Shown here in pieces: positions 1 through 11,376 of a stretch of 64,000 nucleotides of DNA. The position numbers were made by a program, and so were the translations under genes. The notes below the pieces were generated by a model. The model worked only from the letters and a program-made list of their open reading frames with translations. It was not told the DNA's origin and ran no database searches. How positions within the stretch are numbered: position 1 is the first letter of the stretch; every line of letters starts with the position of its first letter. This stretch comes from Asterella californica (lineage: Eukaryota; Streptophyta; Marchantiopsida; Marchantiales; Aytoniaceae). The DNA lies in the NCBI GenBank assembly GCA_036924285.1, contig JAYKYS010000002.1, forward strand, positions 34,704,501-34,768,500. Direction: 5' to 3'.

Positions 1-1017
1 ATCTCGTGGCTCCAAGATGTCAATGCATGCTACACCCTTGTCCTTGCTTTGTGAAGTTGAAGCTCCATCCGCCGTTCCACCATTACGACTTGGACAATTA
101 CGTTGGAAATGTGATCCTCCGCACGTAAAACATCCTTGGTTCGTGTAGTTACTTGGTGATCCTTGCGGTGGTCCACCTCTAGACTGATAGTTCCCATAAC
201 CTCGTGAGCCCCCTCCAACATTTGGACTCCGGTGTTGCAACAAATTCACCATATTGATCTTCAAATCTGCCAGAGACTCTGTCAAACTTTTCAACTCATC
301 ACGAAAGTCAGGAGTAACAGATCGAGATGGTACAGTGACTGTAACTGCACTAGTAGGAGCTATCGGAGTCAGATTCTGAAATCGAACAGTTGGAACACTC
401 GCAGGCGTCAGAGTTGGCATGATCGGCCTTTGCACATCTCCACATGCTGCCCCAACAGTCATTGGTTGCAAGTCGTCTCCATCCAGACTCTCTTCCATCC
501 TGATTGCGATCTTCACTGCATCAGCCTTCGAAGTTGGTCTCTCCTACCGCACTTGTGTTCGAATCTCCGGCCTCAATCCCCCAATAAAATTCTTTGTGAG
601 CATTGCTCCAATGCCCACCATCGTTGGTTTTACTACATCTCCACTCTTTCGTAAAACCACCCGAAACTTTTGTTCTAATTTCTCCACCCTCTCGGCGTAA
701 GTCCTTACTTTCTCTTTCTCTCCTTGTTTGAGGTAAGTTACCTCTACCATTAACTTCTCGTAACTTTCATCGGGAAGAAAAGTTTCAATTAAGGCCTCCG
801 TCAATACTTCCCAAGTATCAACTGGAGTCCCCACTACGCTTCTCTTCTTCCTATCCTCATACCATGTCAATGCAGAATTCTCAAGAAATTCAGGTATCAA
901 CCCTACCCACTCGCTCTTGTTTCGATCTCCATTGCCAATGCATGCTCTTTTGAAGTCTCTCACAAATCCTTCCACGTCTTCTCCATCCTTTCCGTAAAAC
1001 ACCGGAAGTTTTCCCAT
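1..1017 (-). pseudogene. Ty3/gypsy gag (family C, copy 1), interrupted by a stop codon
   Basis: Capsid/nucleocapsid part of a minus-strand gypsy element; it runs off the left edge of the window. The reading frame starts at an ATG ending at 1017. Residues about 1-155 look like a Retrotrans_gag domain (FVRDFKRACIG, ALTWYEDR, ETFLPDESYEKL, followed by a charged helical stretch). An in-frame TAG lies at 544-546, after which the same frame continues through a Pro/Thr/Val-rich linker to a zinc knuckle, CFTCGGSHFQRNC (CX2CX3HX4C), near 130-170, then a Ser/Lys tail. The matching position in copy 2 (near 63772) is a Tyr codon. Gag would package the element RNA; with this stop only the N-terminal half would be made. 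The gypsy assignment is firm from the knuckle and from the homologous gag-pol in copy 2. Confidence 0.85.
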
Positions 1018-1145
1018 TCTTCTCTTCTTTTTTACTCAAGGAACTGCTTGCGGATGTGAAGATCGCACTTCACCGCAATCCACAATTTCCCCGTTGAGCT
1101 CTCTCCTCTCCAAAGGTTGGAATAAGTTTGATCCTCATGGTCATC

Positions 1146-1610
1146 TTATCTCTCGTGTGACAGACTATCTCCATCCTCGCTAGAGGTCTTCACTTGTTCC
1201 GTTTCTACACTCAACCTTCTCTCGAGACCTTCGGCTACAGTTTCTAGCAAAGCAACCACTGCGCTACACTCGTGCTCAACTGGAATCCCGTCCACTCCAC
1301 ATCTAGGACAAAAGGTTGTAGGATCAATGACGTCTTGTCTAGGGGAAGAAGGGCCTATGTGTAAGCTTAAGTCGACCAACCCTCTTCGCTCACGCAAAAG
1401 TCTATTCTTCGTAGGACACTTGCTCACTTTATGTCCTTCTTCTCCACACAAAAAGCACCTCGAGTTCTTCTCCTGGTTCTTACGACTACTCTCTGCTTCT
1501 TCCTCAAATTCTAGTCGAAATTCTCCTTTCGCCAGATCAGCGGTAACTATCACCGCATAGCCTTGAGGGATCTTGCTCAACCTCAATTTCCACTCTTGCT
1601 GTCCTTCCAT
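1146..1610 (-). CDS. Small zinc-knuckle ORF between LTR and gag (family C)
   Basis: A 154-codon ORF on the same strand as gag, lying between the primer site and gag. Residues about 52-65 form a canonical CCHC knuckle, CFLCGEEGHKVSKC (CX2CX4HX4C). A second cysteine cluster, CPRCGVDGIPVEHEC, follows around residues 100-115 and could bind another zinc ion. The N-terminus (MEGQQEWKLRLSKIPQG) has no recognised domain and the C-terminus is acidic. The position is that of a leader ORF of the retroelement. Extra ORFs 5' of gag are uncommon in plant gypsy elements, so it may be a captured or split nucleocapsid-like module. Function unknown; nucleic-acid binding is inferred only from the knuckle. The homologous part of copy 2 is missing, so conservation cannot be checked here. 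Confidence 0.5.
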   Translation of the reverse strand: MEGQQEWKLRLSKIPQGYAVIVTADLAKGEFRLEFEEEAESSRKNQEKNSRCFLCGEEGHKVSKCPTKNRLLRERRGLVDLSLHIGPSSPRQDVIDPTTFCPRCGVDGIPVEHECSAVVALLETVAEGLERRLSVETEQVKTSSEDGDSLSHER

Positions 1611-2179
1611 GACGATGATCCGTCATACATCTCTCTCGCTATATAGCTTGTTTGACAGTTTTGATCACTCGACTATCTTCTCACTTAGCAATCTCTCACA
1701 TTACTAAGTAGAAGCTTAACTTGTCAACCCTGAGCCTCAGAGATCGAACATAACCCTCTCAAGAATTCTGAAATTCTTTCACTCTTTTGCTTCAACAAGC
1801 GATATAGCAGATTTGACCACCCTTCACTTCGAATGCCATAACTCCAGTTCTACTCGATCAATTCACGCATGATTTGGGTGCCTAGATAGCTTATCTTGCA
1901 AGCTATCAGCATGGAAGATTTCAAGGTCTAACTCTAAAAATTGAAAATATGAAACTGACTGTAAACTCCTTCCCGAGAGCTCACTATTTGATACCGAAAA
2001 ACCTCCTTAACTTCCGAAAGACATAACTCTCTCCTCACAATTGATCTCTCGGAGATATCAAGCTTATTGGAAAGCTTATCTTGCCCTCTATAACATGGTG
2101 TATGTACAAAGGTTCTGAACTCATGCTCAAAAACAGACATAAACTGTACTAACGACTAAATACGAATCTTTGTATCGAG
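1611..2179 (-). other. Untranslated leader of gypsy C copy 1
   Basis: Stretch between the primer-binding site and the first ORF of the element. No convincing coding potential; the short ORF at 1934-2140 has no recognisable features. Interpreted as the 5' untranslated leader. Confidence 0.4.
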
Positions 2180-2197
2180 GTCCCGGCAACGGAACCA
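2180..2197 (-). other. tRNA primer-binding site of gypsy C copy 1
   Basis: On the minus strand the bases TGGTTCCGTTGCCGGGAC begin three bases inside the LTR end (...CTTACA TTT TGG). The TGG start and GTTGCCGGG core resemble the 3' end complement of plant tRNAs, close to the TGGCGCCGTTGCCGGGGA (tRNA-Asp) site of Athila/Tat-like gypsy elements. It fixes the LTR boundary at 2201. Confidence 0.6.
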
Positions 2198-2200
2198 AAA

Positions 2201-2988
2201 TGTAAGCCGGCCTGTCTCTCACCCAGGGGTACCTCAGATGACTAGGATTACTAGTGCACCCTATTTAAGTACACCCATGCTCACTTCACTCAACTCTCTG
2301 ACCCGTATGGTCACATCGGTCTCTCTAATAGCGTTCCTGCAAACAAGTTCTAATCCCGCTCTCACATTACATCGCAAAATACTCAAAGACTCCCAAGGTC
2401 TCCAATGCTCACTTTACTTACAGACAGGAAAATGAGAGTGTCTTCCACCTTCTCAACTCCTCCTTATATACTCTACAACTTCTTACCGTGGTAACTTTCA
2501 CTAAGTTACATTACCTCATGGTAAGTGCGCAATCCAAAATAGTAAAACTTCTAAAGGCTACTAAGACTTAAGAATAGCACACACATTACTTGTTCTACTT
2601 TACTAAAGTAAGAGATTCTCCTACTTTAGCTTTTGTAAAGTGTTAACTTTCCACGCTATCCAATCGAAAGACGACAACACACTAATACGTCTTTTGAGGA
2701 GCATCTTTAGATCTTTGTGCATGACTTTTCATCATGCATCCAATCAGCGATGGTCAACAAAGTTGCATACTTTTGGAAATCATATATAGAGCTCCGCACT
2801 TGTCCTATAGTGCCATAGTGGAACCTCTAATAGTTTCCTCAACTTAGTTATAACTATCTCAGCTAGTTATGGCTACTTTTGATCACTCTAAATTTAGATC
2901 TTCAAACTAGAGTAACCTTTAAGATAGTCGTACCTAATGAAATGTATATAAGCATACACACAAATAATGGGATACTTGTGGTGTGACA
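2201..2988 (-). repeat. 5' LTR of gypsy C copy 1
   Basis: Bounded by TGTAAG at 2201 and GTGACA at 2988 (plus-strand reading), giving TGT...ACA termini as expected for an LTR of about 788 bp. The inner border is set by the adjacent primer site. The outer border is where sequence shared with 12423 onwards begins, so this element inserted into or beside the family A LTR. The partner LTR lies outside the window. Confidence 0.6.
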
Positions 2989-4716
2989 GTTCAGAAGATG
3001 GTTGCGGGCTCCTGCGGTGACAGTGGCCTCTGGGAAGACACTTGGGACATCTTCCGATTCAATGTCGTTCTCGGAAGACCTCCCGAAGTCAGACTTCCCT
3101 TCACTGGTCTCACCTGTCTTCTTCTTCCGACGCGCAATCTATCCTCACAACAGACTCAAGACATGTGCACTCTGTTCTTCTGACTTCTCACCTCTCATAC
3201 GCACTCAGAAGAAGTTTGCTGCATGATGGGAAGACATGACCCTCGACCATTCTCTCCAGATTCTGCCAGCAATACTTCTCACAACTCTCTTCTAAGTTCG
3301 GGAAGAAGAAGGAACGGCTGCTATGGGTCGGACAGAAGAGACTCGAAATGGACCCTCACGTCTTCTCGCTCATTTTGCCAGCCTTTCAGTCTTCTAGTCT
3401 CTCTAGGAAGATGTGGAGTTGAGAAGCTTGGAAGACCGGGAGGCACAAGCCTAGTTCCCGAGTTCCAACTTCTCGAAATAACACAACAACTCACCACACC
3501 ACTCAGGCTTCGTACCAAGTCGCTCTAAACACAAAAGCAAAGCAAATCCACTCTTGATACGAATTGTGTTCAGTCGACTTCCGAAGACAGTCTTCCGAAG
3601 ATGTCTTCCGAAGACAGTCAAGTTCAAGAAGCGTCTTCCGAAGATGTTCCCATCTTCCGAATCGTCTTCTATTCCAAGTTTCGGGAATAGAGAGGTAAGG
3701 GGATAGAGAAATTGATAGTTGGGGTCTCCAATTTGAGGGCTAGGAGTAGGGAAGCTAGAATTGAGCTCGGGAAGAAGCAAGGAGATGTCTCGACAGAAAT
3801 TGGGCAGCGCTTCCGCGCCCAATGTCTCAATAGAAAGAATGGGGGTGGGGTAATCGATCAGGCTGCCTGCACACAATCAAGGAAGCGCTGGGAGTACCAG
3901 GAAAAGGCGAGAAGAAGTGGGAGGGGAAAAGAACAGGGGGAAGAACCTCTACAGTCTTCTTCGGCTCCCCGGGTTGCCTTCAACCTCCGCGCGCTTCTGG
4001 CTCTTGTCCTAGCTTCCAATGCGACTCCACACGACTGCACCTGCTGTCAATTTCGGTCCACACCTCGATTCCACCTCTGCTTCTACTCGCCACTCTTCAC
4101 TATCAGCTTCTCAGAAGCTCCACAGAAACGCCTTCGCTTTCTCTGCTGTTTGTGCTCCCGCAATTCGATCTCACCCTTCGACTAGCTGCCAACTTACTCT
4201 CTCCTACCCCGATGTCTTACTCGATTCCTCTCTCAATGCTAGCTCGCGAAGCTCACTCTCTCAATCGATCTTCTTCAGGCGCGCTATGCTGCGGGAAGTT
4301 GGAAGGTGCCTAATGTGCTTCCTCACGCATCTTCCCCGCAGATTAGGGGTTCCCGTCCTTGGTGTGTTCCTGACCTACCTACCTATTCGGTGCACTCCAG
4401 TAGGTACACCTATTGTCTTACCCGAAAACTCGTGGTTGGTCCTTCGCGGTCACTGTCTTCTGGAAGATAGGTGTCTTCCGCCGTCTTCCCATCTTCCGCC
4501 GTCTTCTCATCTTCTGAAGACGCAACTGAGAAGATGATCTTCCGAAGACGGTCGTCTTCTAAAGAAGTCAACTTCTTATTACAAACAGCTCTTAAGATCA
4601 TCTTCCTGTTAAGGAAGACGTAACCTTAAGTAACAACGCTTCTTCAGTTATACAAACAAGTCATTATCCTTAAAAATTTCAAAAATTCGTGCATCCTGTA
4701 ATTTGTGGGCACCACA
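2989..4716 (-). repeat. Family A LTR, copy L1 (3' LTR of A1)
   Basis: About 1.73 kb. The minus-strand start is TGTGGTGCCCACA at 4716, as in L2 and L3. It is very rich in GAAGAC/GTCTTC and in the near-palindrome GTCTTCCGAAGAC (for example 3585-3670 and 4440-4560). It matches 12423-14135 almost base for base, with scattered substitutions. The outer end at 2989 abuts the gypsy C LTR, so the true LTR border may be hidden. Short reading frames inside it are not supported as genes. Confidence 0.7.
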
Positions 4717-4985
4717 GCGCACGAGCCTCCGCTGCTTCCCTCTGCGTCTTCTCCACTGCAGCTCGCGCTTCTGCGGCTTCTCGCTGCATCTTCCAAGTGG
4801 TCTGCTCTTCTGCGAGGGCAGTGATCTTCTCCCGCACTCGGAGAACTTCCTGATCGCGCTGCTGTACTCGCGCCTGCAACTCCTGGTTGCTCTTCCGAAG
4901 TTGCATCGACTCCTTGGCAGAAGCGGCTGCTACCGCCTTGTACCTGGCTGTAAGCTTCTCCGTTGTCGCGCTACTTGGCGGCTAC
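4679..4985 (-). pseudogene. Coiled-coil C-terminal fragment of the A1 internal protein
   Basis: An open frame from just inside the element B border (a stop codon lies at 4982-4984) down to 4679, with the first Met at 4906. It encodes a heptad-like, Glu/Gln/Arg/Ala-rich sequence (for example QELQARVQQRDQEVLRV and EAAEARAAVEKTQREAAEAR), a probable coiled coil of about 80 residues. The frame runs about 10 codons into the LTR before stopping. The upstream part was separated when element B inserted at 4987. A multimerising gag tail is possible; no catalytic motif is visible. Confidence 0.4.
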
Positions 4986-4986
4986 A

Positions 4987-6400
4987 TGTTATATTTCTAC
5001 TCCGACGCTTAGGTTTAGTAGTTCTAGAAGTTAGCTCATATTACTTCTAGTCCTTTATATATATGTCTGACACCTTTGCATACGGTATTAATACTATTTT
5101 GAGTCCTAGTAGGCTGATAGTATGTTAGTTATCTTGTTCAAGCATTTGTGCGCTTGTGCAAGTGACTTCTTACTTGTCTATTATGTTCAATGTACATAAC
5201 TTAGGGTTTCCATGCTGATAGGGGTTTGAGCTCATGGGTTGTACTTACTTGTCGCCCATGCACGCTTTCTAGCTAATTTAAGTTATTTTTCAGGGCTATA
5301 TGTCATTTTAGGTAGTTTAAGTTTTACGCTGGCACTCTAGGGGGCTTGACGTGGTAGCCTATGAGTGTAGATAAGTTACCAGGTAGTTTAAGGCACAAAA
5401 GGACAGTCAAGTGGAGCTATGAACTCCCATTGGTCCATTTTTGTCTTTTGTAAAACTCTAAGTTTAGAAACATAGCTCTAGAGGAGAGTTCGAGCAATTG
5501 GTGAGGTATCTTCGAAATCTGAGAACACAGGAAGAGAGAGCTCGTCGTGCCAAGCACTGTCAGTGAAATTTTTGCTCGATTTGGATCAATAAACAAGGAG
5601 TTATGCCCAATTGAAGTTCGGATTGTGCCAAAACTGCATCACTTTTGTTGATTTTGGGGTTTTCGGTGCCAATTGCAGCAAAATTGAGGAAATCACTTCA
5701 AAACTTCGTGGTTGCGTTCACTGTCAGGAGGGCTACGACTGTCCAAAAAGTTTCGAATCATTTGAGTAACTGAGTAATTCAGGGCGGCCACTGAAGCAGA
5801 GGGGGTCTGAAAAGCTCTTAATCTAGAGCAGCAACTTTAGAGAAGGAGATCTGGAGTTCTACAAACATTCAGGAGTCCCAACTTCACAGGGATGTTCAGC
5901 ATCCTGTAGACTTCAAATACTGTGAGAAGATTTGAAATTCATCGAGCCAATTCTCTGTTCTATGTCTGAATAGCTGTCTAGGTACCAGAAATTGTCATAA
6001 TTCTCTTATTCAGAACTTTTCTGTTCATATCTCCGTGTCAGAATTTGATCTCAGGTTGAAACTTCGTCTGTGAGTTCAGTAGTACCTCATTTGCATGTAG
6101 GGGAAGTTTAGAGGTCTAAACCTTCATAGTTTTGCTCTCTTTGAGTGTCAAAGTTCACCGCTTAAGCCTATTACTACCAGTGAGACCTAAATTTCGCTTT
6201 TTGAGCATATCAGAGGATCCTACACTCCTGTGTGAGTGTTTATAGCTCCTGTTGTGACCTGAAAGCCAACCTCTTGAGTAAACAACCACAGCCAGAAGCC
6301 CGGCGCTTTCCTAGGTAGACGGATCACACTCCGACATACTCTCTTTTTGGTGAACTCGACGTGAAACACCTAGGGTGGGAGTTTTCTTGAGAGTGTTACA
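4987..6400 (+). repeat. Putative 5' LTR of gypsy B
   Basis: Starts TGTTATATTTC at 4987, exactly where the A1 coiled-coil frame is cut, and ends GTGTTACA at 6400, giving TGT...ACA termini over about 1.41 kb. The following GGATCAGATATC resembles a degenerate initiator-Met primer site and leaves only 12 bases before the gag ATG at 6413. No second LTR copy is present to confirm the borders. Confidence 0.45.
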
Positions 6401-6412
6401 GGATCAGATATC

Positions 6413-8785
6413 ATGGCCAACCAAGGATCATCAAGTGGAGGTGCTGCTGCTGCTCAGCAACCTGCTCAGTTGGATGCTGCTACGATGAAGATGTTCCAAG
6501 CTTTTCACATGTTCATGCAGCAGCAGCAGAGCACAAAGAGGAAGGAGGTGTTAGCAACCAAGGCGTTGCAATCTGTGGTGCACCAGATGGACCAGTTCAA
6601 GGGTACAGATATTTCCAAGTATGTGCGATACTATGCTAGGGAGATGGAGGTGAACAAGGTGCCTGAGAAGGAGATGGTGGAGAACTTTGAGCTTGCTGTT
6701 GTCCCTGAGATTCGTGGGCGTGTGAAGGAGCTCAAGCAGCAGCAAGGACAGAGTTGGGAGAGCTTTATGTGAGCTTTGAAGGAGGAGTACTACACTGAAG
6801 ATTCAGAGAGGGTGACCAAGAGAACATTCTTGGAGTGGGTGGTGAAGCCTAACAAAGGTTTGTCTGTAAATGAGTTGTTAAGGGAGTTTGATCGTCAGTA
6901 TGCTCAGCTTTCTAGGACAGAAAAGCTTACACTAGAGGTGGAGAAGACAGAGCTTTTTCTACAAGCAGCGGACGTGACTATTCAGGAGAAGCTTGAGCTG
7001 TTGTTGGAAGACAAGAGCGACGAGAGAGGATTGAAGACTGATTGGAAGGAGGTCGAAGAGGCTGTTTCTTTGCTGACCAAGAGACAGAGAAGAAGGGACA
7101 AGGTGGTGGTAAGTGAAGCAGCGCCTCTGATAATTCCTGTCAAGCAGTTGCCTACTAAGCCCGCTTTGGTAATTGCTAGAGAGGAAGACTCACCGCTTGA
7201 TGAGTTGATTAAGGGTATGAAGGAGCTTAAGCTTAAGCTCACTAGGTTAGAAGAGAAGGAGCAGAATGTACAGCCTGCTATGCAGAGACCTCAGATGAGA
7301 GAAGGCTTTGTTCATCGTTGTATATGGTGTGATAGCCTAGACCATGTAAGAAGAGATTGTGGGGAGTTCTCAGATGCGTTGAGGAAGGATCTGATCTTCT
7401 TCAAAGATGGTAAGATCCATCTGAGAGAGACTGGGATGATGTTGGGAACCAACTTTGGCAAGGGTAGTATGAAGAGACTTGTGAATGAGATATCAGCATC
7501 ACATGCTGTTTCTCTTGTGAATGCTGCTACCTGTGGAGTGAAAGTGGAGATGGAGAGAGAGAAAGGGACTGCTGGGTTGTGGTCTGATGTAGTGCGGTCC
7601 GTAGCTAGAACAGAGCTAGACAAGGATGTGCTACGAAGGGTTGGCAACTCAATTCGGGAAGCTACAAGATGGAATGATCCTGTGGATACTATGTCAGTGC
7701 ATGCTTATGTTGCAAGAAGTCAGCATGAAGCTGTACTAGAAGAAAAACGTAGGAGGGAGGATGCAGGTGAGGCTTCTACAGCCAAACGACCTGCTACAAG
7801 GAGTGAAAGGGCTAGACCAGAGGCAAGGCAGGAGACAACACCTACTCGGGAGGAGAATATGGAGGATCTACCACCTACAACACCAAAGGAGAAGGAGAGA
7901 AGCAAGGAGAAGGGTAAGATGCCTGCATACAAACTTCAGTCTGACATTGAGATTGCTACAGACTTGAAGCAGGTGTTAGAGAATCGTATCCTGAATGGGA
8001 AGGTTGAGTTTACTTTGGGTGAGATTCTTAGGATAGCAAAGCGTGAGTTCCATGAGGTTATCATAGATATCATCAAGAGGAAACGTCAGATTTTGGGTGA
8101 AGCAGCTACGCTTAACGCTCTAGGGACCAAACTGTCGGAGGATGAGGAGGATGAGATTGCTGGTTATTGCTCTCAAGTATCAGAGGGAAGATCAGATCAG
8201 CACGTGAGGTTTGAAGATGAGGTGGAAGCATCGCAGAAGAGCCATTATTCTCACAACCATTGGGCGAGAGCAACCACAGAGACCTTAGTGAAGCTGGGAG
8301 ATCTAGAGGAACCTGTGGTGGCATTGATTGATCACGGCTCAGAGATTAATCTGATGTCTAAGGAGCTGTACAAGCGTGGGAGGTGGCCCATAGACACCGA
8401 CCATGGGTGGCTTATCCGTGCTGCCAACAACCAGCGGGGAGAACTCTATGGTGCTTGCCCCAACATCAAGGTAACTGTGGGTGACATCAGTGATGTTCAG
8501 AATTTCTTTGTACAAGACATGTCAACCTATCCTATCATTCTAGGGCAGCCTTACATTACTGCTGTTAGAATGGAGACACGAGTTATGGATGATGGTTCAG
8601 CCTATGCTAGGATACGTAGTAGAGATGGCAAAAGAGCTGTTCAGTTTTTGACCGTTGCTGCAGAACATGAGAGGAATCGTGATAGCTTGAGAGACCGTCC
8701 ACTACCTAAGATTACTCAGGAGTTTAGAGAGTCTAGGGGTTTTGGCAGAGTACCATTGAAGAGCGAGACTTCAACGGTACAGTAG
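6413..8785 (+). pseudogene. Gypsy B gag-protease frame with one in-frame TGA
   Basis: One continuous frame from ATG 6413 to TAG 8785, broken only by TGA at 6770-6772. The N-terminus is Ala/Gln-rich. The middle is gag-like with charged helices and a CCHC knuckle, CIWCDSLDHVRRDC (CX2CX4HX4C), near 7320. Then comes a low-complexity Glu/Lys/Arg linker (7740-7920), and finally a retropepsin-like domain at about 8280-8600 with ALIDHGSEINLM and YPIILGQPYI. The catalytic triad reads D-H-G instead of D-S-G. Gag packages RNA; protease processes the polyprotein. The 49-base overlap with the pol frame suggests frameshift expression. If the TGA is a single mutated codon, the frame is otherwise intact over about 790 codons. 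Confidence 0.75.
8737..8743 (+). promoter_or_regulatory. Candidate -1 ribosomal frameshift site GGGTTTT
   Basis: In the gag-protease frame the bases read AG|G GGT TTT, which fits the X XXY YYZ slippery heptamer. The pol frame (-1) opens immediately after a TAG at 8734-8736, and the gag-protease frame closes at 8785. The heptamer therefore sits at the very start of the 49-base overlap, as expected for a gag-pol shift. No downstream pseudoknot has been modelled. Confidence 0.4.
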
Positions 8786-11376
8786 AGCTAGGATTCTCGC
8801 CTGATCCAGTAGAACAGGAAGCTTTATCCTCTAGCTTCTTAGGATTGACGTCATGTGGATCAGTATGTTATAGGAAGATTGAGAATCTGAAGAGGTTTGA
8901 GAGACAACACGTGAAGTATGTACAGCAGTCTTTGAGAGATAGTGGAGAGTTAGCCGGAGATGAATACATATCTGGAGTGTTTGAAGAACAGTATTTGGTA
9001 GATACTATAGGGGAGTTGAAATCTATAGTAGGAAGTTCTATAGATGGTGTAGATAGAGTGGTGAGAGTGAGCTCCAAGGAGCTTTATGATGTAATTGATA
9101 AATTTATAGATCGACAAGAGGTGTATGTGGAGACCAAGTACAAGTCAGTGGCAAAGAAAGTCAAACCAGTGGCTTTGCCTTTACCACTTGATTACAATCA
9201 GAAGATGGAGCAAGCTGCACGAGAACCGACGCTCAGAGGACCGAGAAGAATTGGGCACCAGTTCACAGAAACAACACTGAAGGAGTTGAGGATTGGAGGT
9301 GATGGATTTCTTACTGAGCAAGAGAAGAAGAGCTTCAGGGAGATGCTATCTAGGCATGGTAAGTCGTTTGCGTTTGAGTCACATGAAGTAGGATGTGTAG
9401 ATCCAAGTGTAGTTGCACCTATGGTAATCTTTACTATACCGCATGTGCCTTGGAATCTACGTCCTATCCCTGTACCTAGAGCTCATCTGCCAAAGCTGAT
9501 AGACTTGCTCAATGAGAGGATTAGGATGGGTATCTTGGAACCGTCTATAGCTCCCTATTCTAGCAGATGGTTTACTGTTCCGAAGAAGAGTGGAGCTTTG
9601 AGATTTATCCAAGATATGCAGCCAGTTAACAAGGTGACTATCAGGAATATGGGTATAGGACCTATTGTAGACAAGTTTGCAGAGGCTTTTGCTGGTCGTG
9701 CTATCTATTCCATGGGAGACTTATATTCAGGTTATGATCAGTTTCAGTTATCCTCTGAGAGTAGAGACTTGACTACAATGAGGACACCTTTGGGGTTACT
9801 AAGGATGTGCACCTTGCCGCAAGGTGCTACCAATTCCGTAGCACATATGATGAATGGTATGAACAAAGTTTTGAGAGACTTCATTCCTGAAAAAACTATG
9901 CCATTCCTTGATGATGTGCCGATCAAAGGATGTGCTGAGCAGGAGAAGAATGAGGTAATGGATCAGAGGGGGTGCCGTAAGTTTGTTGCAGATCACATAG
10001 CTGATTGTGATCAGATATTGAGTCGACTGGAGGAGGTTCATTTGACCTTATCAGGAGCAAAGTCTGTATTTGGAGAACAGGAGGTGTTGATTGTGGGGCA
10101 CTTATGTGGATCTTATGGTCGAAAACCTTGTCCAAACAAGGTTGATGTCATTCGAAGAATGAAGGAGACGTGTGGATCAGTTACTGAGGTGAGAAGGTTT
10201 CTAGGTGCATGTGTGTTTTATCATATATGGATTCCACACTTTGCACATGTAGCAGATCCGTTGTACAAGTTGCTGAGGAAGGGGCAGAGATTTCAGTGGC
10301 AAGAGGAGCAAAGCGAGTCTATGAAGAAGTTGAAGGATCTGTTGTCTTCACCACCAACTCTACGGAAGGTAACATATGAGTTGGGCAGATCTGTTATCCT
10401 TACTGTTGATACTAGTCCTATTGGCATTGGATGGGCTGTAGGGCAAGACGATGAGGATGGGAATAGATATGTGGTGCGTTTTGGTGCTAAGGTATTAAGT
10501 TCACGGCAGAGAGACTACCCTCAGGTCAAGAGAGAGCTATGGGGAGTAGTTACTGCGATGAAGAGTGATAAGGAATACTTGATAGGAGCACCTGTGGTAG
10601 TAGAGACAGATTGTTTACCTCTCTTGGGAATGATCACTAGCTGTACAACTCCAGATATTGCTATGTTGAGGTGGATAGCATATATCAAGTCCTTGAACCC
10701 AGAGTTTAGACATATTGCAGGAAAAGACAATCCTGTGGCAGATATGTTATCAAGGGCTAGGTATTACGATGAGAAAGAAATGATAGATGACCAGGAGGAT
10801 GTGGGAACAGAGTTCTATTCTAGTGCTCTTGCTAGAAAAGATAGAAGCTGTTTTGCAACCTCGTTGGAGTTATTTGAGGAAACTATGTAAGATGGCGAGT
10901 GGTTGGATCTTGGACGCTATTTGAGTTCATTGGAAAGACAAGAAGGCTGGTCTGATGCAGATTTCAAGAGGATCCGTAGAACAGCTTATGGGTACTTTTT
11001 ATATGGAGGACATCTATGGAAGCGCCCTAAGATACAAGGAGGTGTACCACAACGGGTGGTATGTGATATGGAATTGCAGCAGAAGCTGATCAAGGAGTTC
11101 CATGAGAGTCTATGGGCCGGTCATAGAGGAGTTTGGGCTACATTTGCCAAGATGAAGGAGAAGTATTGGTGGAAGGATATGTATAAGGATGTAGTACAGT
11201 TTGTTTCATCCTGTGTACCTTGTCAGATGTATTCCAACGTACGTCATCGTGATGGATTGCATCCTACTTATCCTTTAGCCATTCATTACAAATGGGTAGT
11301 GGATCTGGTAACTATGCCATTTGGGCTTGGACAAATGAGGTATCTAGTCTTGGCTAGAGAAGATCTAGCTGTGGCA
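8737..11376 (+). pseudogene. Gypsy B pol: reverse transcriptase, RNase H, truncated integrase
   Basis: Copies element RNA to DNA and should integrate it. Plus-strand frame with the first Met at 8845. RT occupies about 9400-10250 (LRFIQDMQPVNKVT, YSGYDQFQL, and the active site FLDDVPIKG at about 9904). RNase H lies at about 10390-10760 (ILTVDTSPIGIGWAVG, the ETDCLPLL acidic residue, GKDNPVADMLSRARY). TAA at 10888-10890 interrupts the same frame, which then continues into the integrase zinc domain (EFHESLWAGHRG ... CVPC, an HHCC pattern). Homology ends in the first part of the integrase core near 11376. There are no frameshifts inside RT-RNase H, so it decayed recently, but loss of the integrase core makes it non-autonomous. 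Confidence 0.85.

Larger units (their letters stand above)
4987..11376 (+). mobile_element. Ty3/gypsy element B (plus), 3'-truncated
   Basis: Order on the plus strand: LTR (4987-6400), gag-protease frame (6413-8785), pol frame (from 8737) with RT, RNase H and the N-terminal part of integrase. The sequence stops matching integrase at about 11376, where family A gag begins on the opposite strand; integrase catalytic core and 3' LTR are lost. Insertion into A1 followed by a deletion across its 3' end explains the arrangement. Confidence 0.7.

Noticed and set aside
232..654. Plus-strand frames at 232-700 and 1327-1560
   Set aside because: They are antisense to gypsy gag and the zinc-knuckle ORF and have no family features.
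3223..4537. Genes inside LTR L1 and its copies
   Set aside because: Frames differ between L1, L2 and L3 and consist of translated GTCTTC/GAAGAC repeats.
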